Shown in pieces: positions 1 to 4,718 of a stretch of DNA of 6,304 nucleotides. The stretch covers positions 379,237 to 385,540 of the forward strand of contig CP070810.1 of the NCBI GenBank assembly GCA_020343755.1. The letters are read 5' to 3'. Positions within the stretch are counted from its first letter, which is position 1. Each line of letters begins with the position of its first letter. The position numbers and the translations under genes are program-made. The notes under the pieces were generated by a model. The model was not told the DNA's origin. It worked only from the letters and a program-made list of their open reading frames with translations, and made no database searches. This DNA is from Dehalococcoidia bacterium (GTDB lineage: Bacteria; Chloroflexota; Dehalococcoidia; Dehalococcoidales; E44-bin46).

Positions 1-39
1 CCGTATATCCCGGTTGTTATACCACCTGGCGACACGCAT
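1..39 (-). CDS. N-terminus of probable zinc-dependent alcohol/polyol dehydrogenase (partial)
   Basis: Only the first 13 codons are inside the window. They read MRVARWYNNRDIR from an ATG at 39-37. This matches the usual opening of medium-chain zinc alcohol, sorbitol or butanediol dehydrogenases (M[RK]A-x-[RV]-[WY]-x-x-x-x-D-[IV]-R, followed in the family by an acidic patch). A GGTGGGAG stretch lies about 7 nt upstream and can serve as the ribosome binding site. The start is 20 nt after the stop of the LsrF-like aldolase on the same strand, so the two are probably co-transcribed. The zinc ligands and Rossmann fold, which would prove the family, lie outside the window; the call rests on the N-terminal pattern alone. 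Confidence 0.55.
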   Translation of the reverse strand, partial: MRVARWYNNRDIR

Positions 40-59
40 TCTATTTCTCCCACCCCGAG

Positions 60-863
60 TCATGACTTCTTCACCTGCCTCTCCTTTTCACTGCTGAATA
101 ACTCTTGAGCCTGTTTTGCGGTAGCCTTTTGGTGAACAATGGCACGTATGGCTTTAATCATTGCCACCGGGAAATCATTTTGCCAAATATTCCTTCCCAA
201 GTTCACTCCTATGGCGCCTTTTTGCATGCCATCATAGACAAACTCAAACACCTCAAGCTCAGTATCAACCCGGGGTCCACCCGCCATAACTACTGGAACT
301 GGGCAACCCCTTACCACCCGTTCAAAGTCTTCACACCAGTAGGTTTTCACTACCCGTGCCCCCAACTCAGCAGCGATACGACAAGACAAGCCGAGGTAGC
401 GGGCATCTCGTTTTTCAAGCCCCTTACCCACAGCGGTAACTGCCATTACTGGTATCCCATACATTTCACCCTCATCAACAAGCTTTGACAAGTTCAATAA
501 CGACTCTTTCTCATAGTCACTGCCAACAAAGATAGAAATGCCTACTGCTGAAGCGTTAAGGCGGATAGCCTCCTCCATAGAGGTGGTAATTCCTTCATTA
601 GCCAGGTCTTTTCCCACCATACTGGTACCGCCAGACACCCTAAGAATAATTGGTCTAGTGTTGTCCGGGTCTACTGATGAGCGTAATACGCCCCTAGTAA
701 TGAAGAGTGCATCAGCATAAGGCAGGAGTGGTTCAATAGTTTTTCGTGGTTCTTCCAATCTTCTGGTGGGGCCTTGAAAATATCCATGGTCCACTGGCAA
801 AAACAGAGCATGCCCGTCCGATTGGATCAATTGTGCCATACGGTTTGCCATTCCCCATTCCAT
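60..863 (-). CDS. lsrF: LsrF/DeoC-type class I aldolase or thiolase
   Basis: This 267-aa protein is a TIM-barrel class I (Schiff-base) aldolase most like LsrF, the 3-hydroxy-5-phosphonooxypentane-2,4-dione thiolase of autoinducer-2 breakdown. LsrF-like features seen are DHGYFQGPT (residues 25-33), MAVTAVGKG (140-148), the Schiff-base lysine in VVKTY (Lys173), CPVPVVMAGG (187-196) and the phosphate-binding GRNIWQ (223-228). Residues 1-8 (MEWGMANR) align with the 'LDWGMQSR' region of E. coli LsrF, so the ~30-residue N-terminal extension of that 291-aa enzyme is absent. The start is supported by AAAGGAGG at 873-880, 9 nt upstream of the ATG. The probable partner downstream is a zinc dehydrogenase. 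No lsrACDB transporter, lsrK or lsrR is visible, so the substrate may differ: a related ketose-phosphate or fructose-bisphosphate aldolase role is possible. The fold and catalytic class are secure; the exact reaction is not. Confidence 0.85.
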   Translation of the reverse strand: MEWGMANRMAQLIQSDGHALFLPVDHGYFQGPTRRLEEPRKTIEPLLPYADALFITRGVLRSSVDPDNTRPIILRVSGGTSMVGKDLANEGITTSMEEAIRLNASAVGISIFVGSDYEKESLLNLSKLVDEGEMYGIPVMAVTAVGKGLEKRDARYLGLSCRIAAELGARVVKTYWCEDFERVVRGCPVPVVMAGGPRVDTELEVFEFVYDGMQKGAIGVNLGRNIWQNDFPVAMIKAIRAIVHQKATAKQAQELFSSEKERQVKKS

Positions 864-941
864 GTTAATAATCCTCCTTTTATGTTTGTTGCCCAGTTGC
901 AGTGGTAACCATCAATTTTCGCGCTGTCTCATTGACTCCAT

Positions 942-971
942 ATTATACTACAAGACGCAAGTTAATCTGCA
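942..971 (-). promoter_or_regulatory. Candidate promoter of the aldolase-dehydrogenase operon
   Basis: On the minus strand a perfect TATAAT (947-942) lies about 80 nt upstream of the aldolase start codon. The best -35 match is weak: TGCAGA at 971-966 with an 18-nt spacer. The rest of 864-1038 shows no gene with a credible SD. Sequence match only. Confidence 0.4.
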
Positions 972-1038
972 TCTGCCGACATTTTCAGCGCTTGTGGCTG
1001 CCAGCAAATCATCAAAGCGTTGAGCAGCTCCAGATTCA

Positions 1039-1206
1039 TCAGACCTTATAACCTGACCCACGCGACCGCTCCTTGTGGCAGCGCTTGCACCGCTCAACAA
1101 CTTGAGTCCACACATAACCCTCCAAACTTGGACTGTACGTATCACGATTAACTATTTCCCACTTGTGTCTCAATAACCAACACATCAGTCGCGCCATCTT
1201 CGGCAT
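1039..1206 (-). CDS. Small protein with Cys/His (CxxC) motif, possible zinc ribbon
   Basis: This 55-aa ORF starts at ATG 1206-1204 with GAAGGGG about 6 nt upstream; a longer GTG start at 1239 has no SD and would overlap the preceding 23-codon ORF. The N-terminus is MPKMARLMCWLLRHKWE. Cys9 and His14 are followed by a CKRC pair (Cys40, Cys43) in ERCKRCHKE. A 'C-W-L-x-x-H-K-W ... C-K-R-C' layout resembles small phage- or prophage-associated proteins of unknown function such as the DUF1660 type, which may bind one zinc. The C-terminus is basic (RSRGSGYKV). The start is 11 nt after the stop of the upstream 23-codon ORF, which suggests translational coupling. The gene is probably real; the function is unknown, and the family comparison is from motif layout only. 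Confidence 0.6.
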   Translation of the reverse strand: MPKMARLMCWLLRHKWEIVNRDTYSPSLEGYVWTQVVERCKRCHKERSRGSGYKV

Positions 1207-1217
1207 AGCTCGCCCCT

Positions 1218-1289
1218 TCAGTTTAGTAAGTCCCGCCACAAGACCGCTTGATACTCAGCCTCAGCACGACCGATAATTTCTTCACCCAT
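1218..1289 (-). CDS. 23-residue ORF with strong SD, upstream of the CxxC protein
   Basis: ATG at 1289-1287 is preceded by GCAGGAGGTGAATAAT, one of the best ribosome binding sites in the window. The reading frame starts MGEEIIGRAEAEY, ends WRDLLN and stops with TGA at 1220-1218. It is acidic with a hydrophobic C-terminal half and could form one amphipathic helix. The stop lies 11 nt before the ATG of the 55-aa protein, whose own SD-like GAAGGGG overlaps this stop. The pair therefore looks like a coupled two-cistron unit in which the short ORF is either a leader peptide or a microprotein. No known family is recognised. Confidence 0.5.
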   Translation of the reverse strand: MGEEIIGRAEAEYQAVLWRDLLN

Positions 1290-1365
1290 ATTATTCACCT
1301 CCTGCAGTGTTTTTTGAGTATGACGCTGTCATTAAAGTCTATAGTCTCAACAAACCGATTCCAAT

Positions 1366-1470
1366 CAGAAAGGGCACAGCCACCGCCATATTATTTGGCG
1401 GTTCCAGTGCCCTCTTTCATCTCCCCAACTCCTAAACCAGCACTACAGTTATGTTATTTTAAGGTCGTTT
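1366..1470 (-). repeat. Dispersed leader/hairpin repeat, copy 1
   Basis: This copy belongs to the family also found at 2104-2165, 2400-2625 (partial), 3572-3692, 4455-4600 and 5762-5971. Read on the minus strand it holds CTTAAAATAACA (from 1463), a block containing GCTGGTTTAGGAGTTGGGG, then the hairpin at 1369-1416. No convincing -35 is seen. An SD-like AGGAG precedes a 9-codon ORF (1420-1391, MKEGTGTAK, stop TAA) whose codons form the 5' arm of the hairpin and whose stop lies in the loop. The copy ends about 77 nt upstream of the 23-codon ORF. Confidence 0.75.
1369..1416 (-). terminator. Two-part hairpin of repeat copy 1 (possible attenuator/terminator)
   Basis: GGGCAC (1372-1377) pairs with GTGCCC (1407-1412) and ACCGCC (1382-1387) pairs with GGCGGT (1397-1402). 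A 4x4 internal loop separates the two helices and a 9-nt AT-rich loop closes them. Short A- and T-runs flank both sides, so it could act in either direction. In the minus direction it would end transcription from the HTH gene or attenuate transcription into the 23/55-aa pair. Confidence 0.6.
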
Positions 1471-1618
1471 TGAGTGTTGTGGCTTGAGTTTAGTCTCCTT
1501 CTGAACACCTGCTCCCACCCTCATGGCCGAAGCCTAATGCTAGCTCTGTTTCCGTTATAACTAGTGTCGTGCTCATATCTACCAAGTAACAGAAGTGATT
1601 TAGGTGACAACAATCTTG

Positions 1619-1975
1619 CTATTTCTTCTTTCGCCTCCCTCGCCCCACCCGTTTCTTGTCCATGATGGCTCTAATCTTCGCCAGTTCACTATCTGGATAG
1701 TACACCGGGCCACGCGTCAATCCACTGTGTATTGGAGAAATCAAGCCCTTGCGCTCTAATCCGGTTAAAAACGCACCACAGCAACCCAGCAATGCCGCTG
1801 CCTCTTTCTGGTTGAGCATCGGAGCTCTGGTTGGGAGGTTATGCTGGACTAGAAGTGCCCGGATTCGCTCCCGGGATACACCAAAGCGCCTGCCAATCTC
1901 AGCCGTACCAACACCTTGCCTAATAAGGTCTGCAATTTCTGCTCCATGAATATGCCATACACCAGTTTGTGGCAT
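1619..1975 (-). CDS. Small DNA-binding protein with two HTH units
   Basis: This 118-aa protein starts at ATG 1975-1973, with GGAGGA (1986-1981) 5 nt upstream. Residues 11-46 (GAEIADLIRQG..TAEIGRRFGVSRERIRALL) form a classic helix-turn-helix of the homeodomain-like/recombinase C-terminal kind. Residues 53-105 (LNQKEAAALLG ... LERKGLISP ... YYPDSELAKI) resemble the helix-turn-helix-plus-wing of MerR/excisionase-type domains. The tail (KKRVGRGRRKKK, 107-118) is strongly basic and fits non-specific DNA contact. No catalytic domain is present, so it is a regulator or a recombination accessory protein rather than an enzyme. It is transcribed alone, with a plausible promoter at 2057-2085 and a repeat hairpin further upstream. 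The DNA-binding call is firm; the target is unknown. Confidence 0.75.
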   Translation of the reverse strand: MPQTGVWHIHGAEIADLIRQGVGTAEIGRRFGVSRERIRALLVQHNLPTRAPMLNQKEAAALLGCCGAFLTGLERKGLISPIHSGLTRGPVYYPDSELAKIRAIMDKKRVGRGRRKKK

Positions 1976-2056
1976 TGTCTTCCTCCAAGCAAACTCAGAG
2001 CCTACTGTTCTCTCAATATTTTATCCTCGCGTCACCTAGTGTTCGCGTGTACACCT

Positions 2057-2085
2057 AAGATAGCATGTTTTTTTTGATTTGTCAT
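2057..2085 (-). promoter_or_regulatory. Candidate promoter of the HTH gene
   Basis: On the minus strand ATGACA (2085-2080) and TATCTT (2062-2057) are separated by 17 nt, about 80 nt upstream of the start codon of the 118-aa protein. It lies downstream of the repeat hairpin, so this gene could be expressed independently of it. Confidence 0.45.
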
Positions 2086-2103
2086 TAAGCCCAGCAGCTT
2101 CTT

Positions 2104-2165
2104 AATCAAAAAGGGCACCAACCACCGCCATGTTATTTAGCAGTTCTAGTGCCCCCTTTCCGTTA
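2104..2165 (-). repeat. Dispersed leader/hairpin repeat, copy 2 (hairpin part)
   Basis: The conserved portion is the hairpin: GGGCAC (2113-2118) pairs with GTGCCC (2149-2154), and the inner helix ACCGC/GCAGT carries one C-A mismatch. On the minus strand it is followed by CCCTTTTTG, a terminator-like U-run. The small ORF seen in other copies is missing because the ATG position reads ACG. The leader portion upstream is mostly unrecognisable; a separate promoter-like copy of it lies at 2400-2490, about 240 nt away, as if the element had been split. Confidence 0.65.
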
Positions 2166-2203
2166 AGATTCCACTGTCGCCCCTCGACTTAAGGCATATA
2201 CCC

Positions 2204-2233
2204 ATTGTACCTAACAAGACATGTCGAAGTCAT
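2204..2233 (-). promoter_or_regulatory. Candidate promoter upstream of repeat copy 2
   Basis: Minus strand: ATGACT (2233-2228), an 18-nt spacer, then TACAAT (2209-2204). It would transcribe through the copy-2 hairpin towards the HTH gene. Sequence match only. Confidence 0.35.
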
Positions 2234-2366
2234 AAAATCGGGAGGGGAAACGTTACAAAATAGTTTCATTAGAGGCTATGTATCTTGGGGAGGCCCATGT
2301 AAATTGTCAGGGAAAACAGCACAGTTCAAGGCCAGGATTAAGGAACACTCTGGGTAGCTGACCTAC

Positions 2367-2399
2367 CTGTGTCAATGTCCCATGTGGATTTTGACACAG
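2367..2399. promoter_or_regulatory. Perfect 9-bp inverted repeat (operator-like dyad or hairpin)
   Basis: CTGTGTCAA (2367-2375) and TTGACACAG (2391-2399) are exact reverse complements. Inside them TCC (2378-2380) and GGA (2386-2388) pair again around CATGT, so the whole 33-nt block has dyad symmetry. It is not part of the shared repeat. It lies in non-coding sequence just left of a promoter-bearing repeat copy, about 55-90 nt downstream of that promoter's -10. It could be a repressor operator, an RNA hairpin or a recombination site; there is no U-run, so an intrinsic terminator is unlikely. Confidence 0.5.
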
Positions 2400-2625
2400 T
2401 GAGACTACTACAATATTGCCATTTTAAGTCCATTGCACGTGTCTATACTTTAATTTTACTCCTGTATATATCACTGTCAATAGCCTCAAATGAGAGATGA
2501 ATTTTTGAAACTTACTTGTGAGTTAGAAGAAGGAAGGTGTCAGGTTAAACATTGCAGAATGAAACAATTGACAATAAAACTAGTCATAGCATATTGAAAA
2601 TAATTGAAGTAACAAAACCTCATTC
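2400..2625 (-). repeat. Diverged dispersed repeat, partial copy 6 (promoter part, no hairpin)
   Basis: Sequence matches the right-hand part of copy 5: GGCTATTGACA (2485-2475), a TTGTAG box ending near 2406, the stretch AAGGTGTCAGGTTAAACATT (2534-2553; AAGGTGTCAAGTTAGACATT in copy 5), and GTAACAAAACCTCAT (2609-2623; one base different at 5957-5971). The hairpin half is absent here. Together with copy 2 it may be one element interrupted by about 240 bp. No ORF with an SD is present in 2166-2648 on either strand. Confidence 0.55.
2453..2480 (-). promoter_or_regulatory. Candidate promoter in repeat copy 6
   Basis: Minus strand: TTGACA (2480-2475), a 16-nt spacer, then TAAAAT (2458-2453). The -35 and the spacing are the same as in copies 4 and 5 although the spacer sequence has diverged, which argues that the promoter function is maintained. 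No gene follows closely; the next minus-strand gene is the HTH protein. Confidence 0.5.
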
Positions 2626-2648
2626 TGTTAATTTCACAATGGCGGCGG

Positions 2649-3524
2649 TTAGTACCAGGCAGGGTCCCCGTCCCAGGCAGGGCTATTAGTAAGGTTGTAT
2701 TGGTTCGAGCCATCGGCATCCATCACGTATATTTCGACGTTCCCGTCGCGGTTAGAGTTAAACGCCAGGCGAGAGCCGTCAGGTGACCAGGCAGGCATCG
2801 TGTCCCAGCCAGGGTCATTAGTCAGGCGGGTCTGGTTAGAGCCATCGGCATTCATCACGTATATTTCAAAGTTTTCGTCGCGGTCGGAGTTAAACGCCAG
2901 GCGAGAGCCATCGGGCGACCAGGCAGGCATTGTATCCCAGCCAGGGTCATTAGTAAGGTTATATTGGTTCGAGCCGTCGGCATCCATCACGTATATTTCA
3001 AAGTCCTCGCCTCGGTCGGAGTTAAATGCCAGGCGAGAGCCATCAGGCGACCAGGCAGGCATCGTGTCCCGGCTGGGGTCATTAGTGAGGCGGGTCTGGT
3101 TCGAGCCATCGGCATCCATGACATATATTTCAAAGTTTCCGTCGCGGTCGGAGTTAAACGCCAGGCGAGAGCCGTCAGGCGACCAGGCAGGCATCCCATC
3201 CTCGGCAGGGTTATTGGTGAGGCGGGTTTGGTTCGAGCCATCGGCATTCATGACGTATATTTCGACGTTCCCGTCGCGGTCGGAGTTAAATGCCAGGCGA
3301 GAGCCATCAGGTGACCAGGCAGGCATCATGTCCCGGCCAGGGTCATTAGTCAGGCGGGTCTGGTTAGAGCCATCGGCATCCATGACGTATATTTCAAAGT
3401 TCCCGTCCCGCTCGGAGACGAATGCGATTCTGTTGCCAGCAGGTTGCGGCTGGCATGCGTAGGCTGATACGACTAGCAACAAGGCTAGTGTAACTACGGC
3501 GCATACAATGACAGTTTTTTTCAT
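2649..3524 (-). CDS. TolB-like six-bladed beta-propeller, exported or lipoprotein
   Basis: This 291-aa protein starts with AAAGGAGG (3538-3531) 6 nt upstream of the ATG. Residues 1-23 form a signal peptide: MKKT, a hydrophobic core VIVCAVVTLALLLVV, then SAYA before Cys24. Cys24 could be lipidated, although AYAC is an imperfect lipobox and ordinary cleavage after AYA is also possible. From residue 32 there are six tandem PD40/TolB-type units of 44 aa (32-75, 76-119, 120-163, 164-207, 208-251, 252-291, the last 40 aa). Each has the pattern RLAFNSDRDG..EIYVM[DN]ADGSNQ..LTN.P...PAWSPDGS. Six blades fit one closed propeller as in TolB. Such proteins act outside the cytoplasmic membrane as binding scaffolds; nothing visible points to a partner. 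No tol or pal gene is nearby, so it should not be called tolB. Confidence 0.85.
   Translation of the reverse strand: MKKTVIVCAVVTLALLLVVSAYACQPQPAGNRIAFVSERDGNFEIYVMDADGSNQTRLTNDPGRDMMPAWSPDGSRLAFNSDRDGNVEIYVMNADGSNQTRLTNNPAEDGMPAWSPDGSRLAFNSDRDGNFEIYVMDADGSNQTRLTNDPSRDTMPAWSPDGSRLAFNSDRGEDFEIYVMDADGSNQYNLTNDPGWDTMPAWSPDGSRLAFNSDRDENFEIYVMNADGSNQTRLTNDPGWDTMPAWSPDGSRLAFNSNRDGNVEIYVMDADGSNQYNLTNSPAWDGDPAWY
2652..3431. repeat. 132-bp tandem coding repeats of the propeller gene
   Basis: Six consecutive units (3300-3431, 3168-3299, 3036-3167, 2904-3035, 2772-2903 and the shorter 2652-2771) are highly similar at nucleotide level, including synonymous positions. This points to recent duplication or gene conversion. 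The variable codons cluster in two spots per unit, the 'DRDGN' turn and the 'DPGWDT' turn. Confidence 0.9.
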
Positions 3525-3571
3525 TTCGGAGACCTCCTTTTATCTACCAGCCTTAGAAATTACCACTTGGA

Positions 3572-3692
3572 TGAAAAAGAGCACCAACTACCACCATACT
3601 AAATAGCTGATTCAGTCCCCTCTTTCATCCCCTCAACTGCTACAGCGATAGGTGTATTTTAAGATTGTTTCACATGTTGGAACCTGAGTCAA
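3572..3692 (-). repeat. Dispersed leader/hairpin repeat, copy 3 (degenerate hairpin)
   Basis: Minus strand: promoter-like hexamers, ATCTTAAAATACAC, a purine-rich GTTGAGGGG, a 9-codon ORF (3628-3599, MKEGTESAI, stop TAG), then a degenerate hairpin closed by AAAGAG/CTCTTT. The inner pairing is largely lost, so terminator strength should be lower than in copies 1, 2 and 5. It ends about 47 nt upstream of the propeller start codon. Confidence 0.65.
3664..3692 (-). promoter_or_regulatory. Candidate promoter of the propeller gene (repeat copy 3)
   Basis: Minus strand: TTGACT (3692-3687), a 17-nt spacer, then AACAAT (3669-3664). It sits about 140 nt upstream of the propeller start, with the repeat leader between them. 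Confidence 0.45.
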
Positions 3693-3767
3693 CTCGTTTT
3701 TCGGGACTACGCCGTTACTCTAGAATAGACGTGAACCCCTTGCGGGTACAGGCAACAATTAGCTAAA

Positions 3768-3920
3768 ATGTGTCATATTACAGTGAAAACTTCCAATCGC
3801 TGCGGTACTTTCAACGCCGAGGGTTATATACTTGGCTGCTTTCTTGACCTCAGCGACGGCATAATGGCAAAGAGAGACCACGTCCTCCTAGATGGTGATA
3901 TAATAGAATTACATCTTTAA
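3768..3920 (+). CDS. 50-residue ORF with beta-grasp-like C-terminus (uncertain)
   Basis: ATG at 3768 to TAA at 3918-3920, starting MCHITVKTSN. The tail KRDHVLLDGDIIELHL strongly resembles the last strand of ubiquitin-like beta-grasp domains (ThiS/MoaD or TGS), where 'x-R-D-x-x-L-x-D-G-D-x-[IV]-E' is typical. The remainder does not align clearly and the ORF is shorter than a full domain (about 65 aa), so it may be truncated or frameshifted. There is no good SD before the ATG. It ends 25 nt before the flavodoxin-like start on the same strand, so the two could be co-transcribed. It could equally be a remnant of a lost gene. Confidence 0.35.
   Translation: MCHITVKTSNRCGTFNAEGYILGCFLDLSDGIMAKRDHVLLDGDIIELHL
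3896..3904 (+). promoter_or_regulatory. Candidate extended -10 promoter for the flavodoxin gene
   Basis: TGATATAAT (3896-3904) is an exact extended -10 element (TGnTATAAT), 41 nt before the TTG start. The -35 region is poor. It overlaps the codons for Gly-Asp-Ile-Ile in the 50-codon ORF, so the match could be a by-product of coding sequence. Confidence 0.4.
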
Positions 3921-3945
3921 AAAGCAGCGAAAGGAGGTGGTTTTG

Positions 3946-4407
3946 TTGGCTAAAGTCATCATAGTTTATGAGTCAGTGTTCGGTAATACCAAAATGGTAG
4001 CCGAATCCATTATTGAGGGAATGAGACAGGTTTCGGGAATAGAAGCAACCCTCGGTAAGCCTAAGGAAGTTGACCTCAAGCAGCTCATTGGGTATGACGC
4101 CATTTTGGTGGGCTCTCCCAATCATATGGGCGGTGCCACTAGGGGCATCAGGAAGTTTATTGATAAGCTGGCGAAAATCAACTTAGAGGGAAAACTGGCG
4201 GCTGTTTTTGATACCTACGCGGGCGGAGAATTCGAAAAAGCGGTGAAGAAAATGGAAAAGCAAATAGGGGAAAAGGTTCCCGCATTGAAACTAGCAGCTC
4301 CCGGATTATCAATAAAGGTTGAAGGGATGAGGGGCCCAATTGCGGAAGGAGAGCTCCCCAAGTGTAAGGAATTTGGGGTCAAAATTGCCAACCAGCTAAA
4401 AGGCTGA
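3946..4407 (+). CDS. Flavodoxin-like FMN-binding protein
   Basis: This 153-aa protein has the short-chain flavodoxin fold. The N-terminal strand and phosphate loop read KVIIVYESVFGNTKMVAESI (residues 3-22), with Gly13-Asn14-Thr15 in the FMN-phosphate loop. The second flavin loop follows strand DAILVGSPNHMGGATRG (51-67), and the third follows LAAVFDTYAGGEFEKA (84-99). It would carry low-potential electrons or serve as a flavodoxin-domain oxidoreductase; its redox partner is not visible. AAAGGAGG (3930-3937) sets the start: TTG at 3946 lies 8 nt after it and gives MAKVII. A GTG at 3937 in the same frame lies inside the SD and is unlikely, and TTG at 3943 is a less well-spaced alternative. It is one of the few rightward genes here. 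Confidence 0.88.
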   Translation: MAKVIIVYESVFGNTKMVAESIIEGMRQVSGIEATLGKPKEVDLKQLIGYDAILVGSPNHMGGATRGIRKFIDKLAKINLEGKLAAVFDTYAGGEFEKAVKKMEKQIGEKVPALKLAAPGLSIKVEGMRGPIAEGELPKCKEFGVKIANQLKG

Positions 4408-4454
4408 GCCTAATTTAAATACCCAATCTTACAACAAAAACTTATTACTCGCTT

Positions 4455-4600
4455 CGGCTATGCCACCGCCTTGTTTTTTAGCGGTTACTAATGCCCTTTG
4501 CTCATCTCCCCAACTCTCAAACGAGCACTACGATTGTGTTATTCTAAGATTACTTCGTGTATGTACTATTCTACCCCTTTTAATATGGTTGTCAATAGCC
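4455..4600 (-). repeat. Dispersed leader/hairpin repeat, copy 4
   Basis: The promoter and leader (4502-4600) match copy 5 (5815-5913) with only about a dozen differences. The hairpin (ACCGC 4465-4469 with GCGGT 4481-4485) keeps its inner helix but the outer GGGCAC/GTGCCC helix is degraded. The tiny ORF is reduced to MSKGH. No minus-strand gene follows; the flavodoxin-like gene converges on it from the left. The copy overlaps the 3' end of the 59-aa ORF, so here it may serve as a 3' terminator region for both converging units. Confidence 0.75.
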
Positions 4601-4707
4601 CAGAGTATAGACGGAGTCTTGAAGGTTGAAAATTGGGCATGTACCATCCTGTTTCCTACCTTCCAGTCTTTAATTAGTATTTCTTGGATTGCAGACGATT
4701 CCGCCAT
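4528..4707 (-). CDS. 59-aa ORF coupled to the phospholipase-like gene, unknown function
   Basis: ATG at 4707-4705 is preceded by TAAGGAGGTGTTTG, in which the TAA is the stop codon of the phospholipase-like gene and AAGGAGGTG is a near-perfect SD. The intergenic gap is 11 nt, so translation is probably coupled. The protein begins MAESSAIQEILIKDWKVGN, is basic overall and contains no cysteine or membrane segment. Its last ~24 codons (WAIDNHIKRGRIVHTR...) are encoded by the promoter part of repeat copy 4. In copy 5 the equivalent frame reads AIDNHIKKGRIVHT and then stops. A longer upstream start (4767) lies inside the previous gene and is not needed. No family is recognised. Confidence 0.5.
   Translation of the reverse strand: MAESSAIQEILIKDWKVGNRMVHAQFSTFKTPSILWAIDNHIKRGRIVHTRSNLRITQS
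4568..4595 (-). promoter_or_regulatory. Candidate promoter in repeat copy 4
   Basis: Minus strand: TTGACA (4595-4590), 16 nt, TAGAAT (4573-4568), the same hexamers and spacing as copy 5. If active it would run antisense into the 3' end of the flavodoxin-like gene unless stopped at the hairpin near 4460-4490. Confidence 0.5.
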
Positions 4708-4718
4708 CAAACACCTCC

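Noticed and set aside
105..720. Rightward ORFs at 105-488 and 538-720 opposite the aldolase
   Set aside because: They are antisense to a well-conserved enzyme gene, with no SD and no family resemblance.
948..1145. Leftward 65-codon ORF overlapping the CxxC miniprotein in another frame
   Set aside because: It has no SD and no recognisable motif, and it overlaps a better-supported frame.
2171..2360. Short ORFs in the non-coding stretch (a 27-codon rightward one from 2278 and a 26-codon leftward one near 2265)
   Set aside because: Neither has an SD or a convincing protein pattern; lengths are as expected by chance.
2695..3462. Long rightward ORF of 255 codons opposite the propeller gene
   Set aside because: It is the mirror of the 132-bp repeats: one stop-free antisense unit gives six. 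The propeller frame has the SD, signal peptide and known fold.
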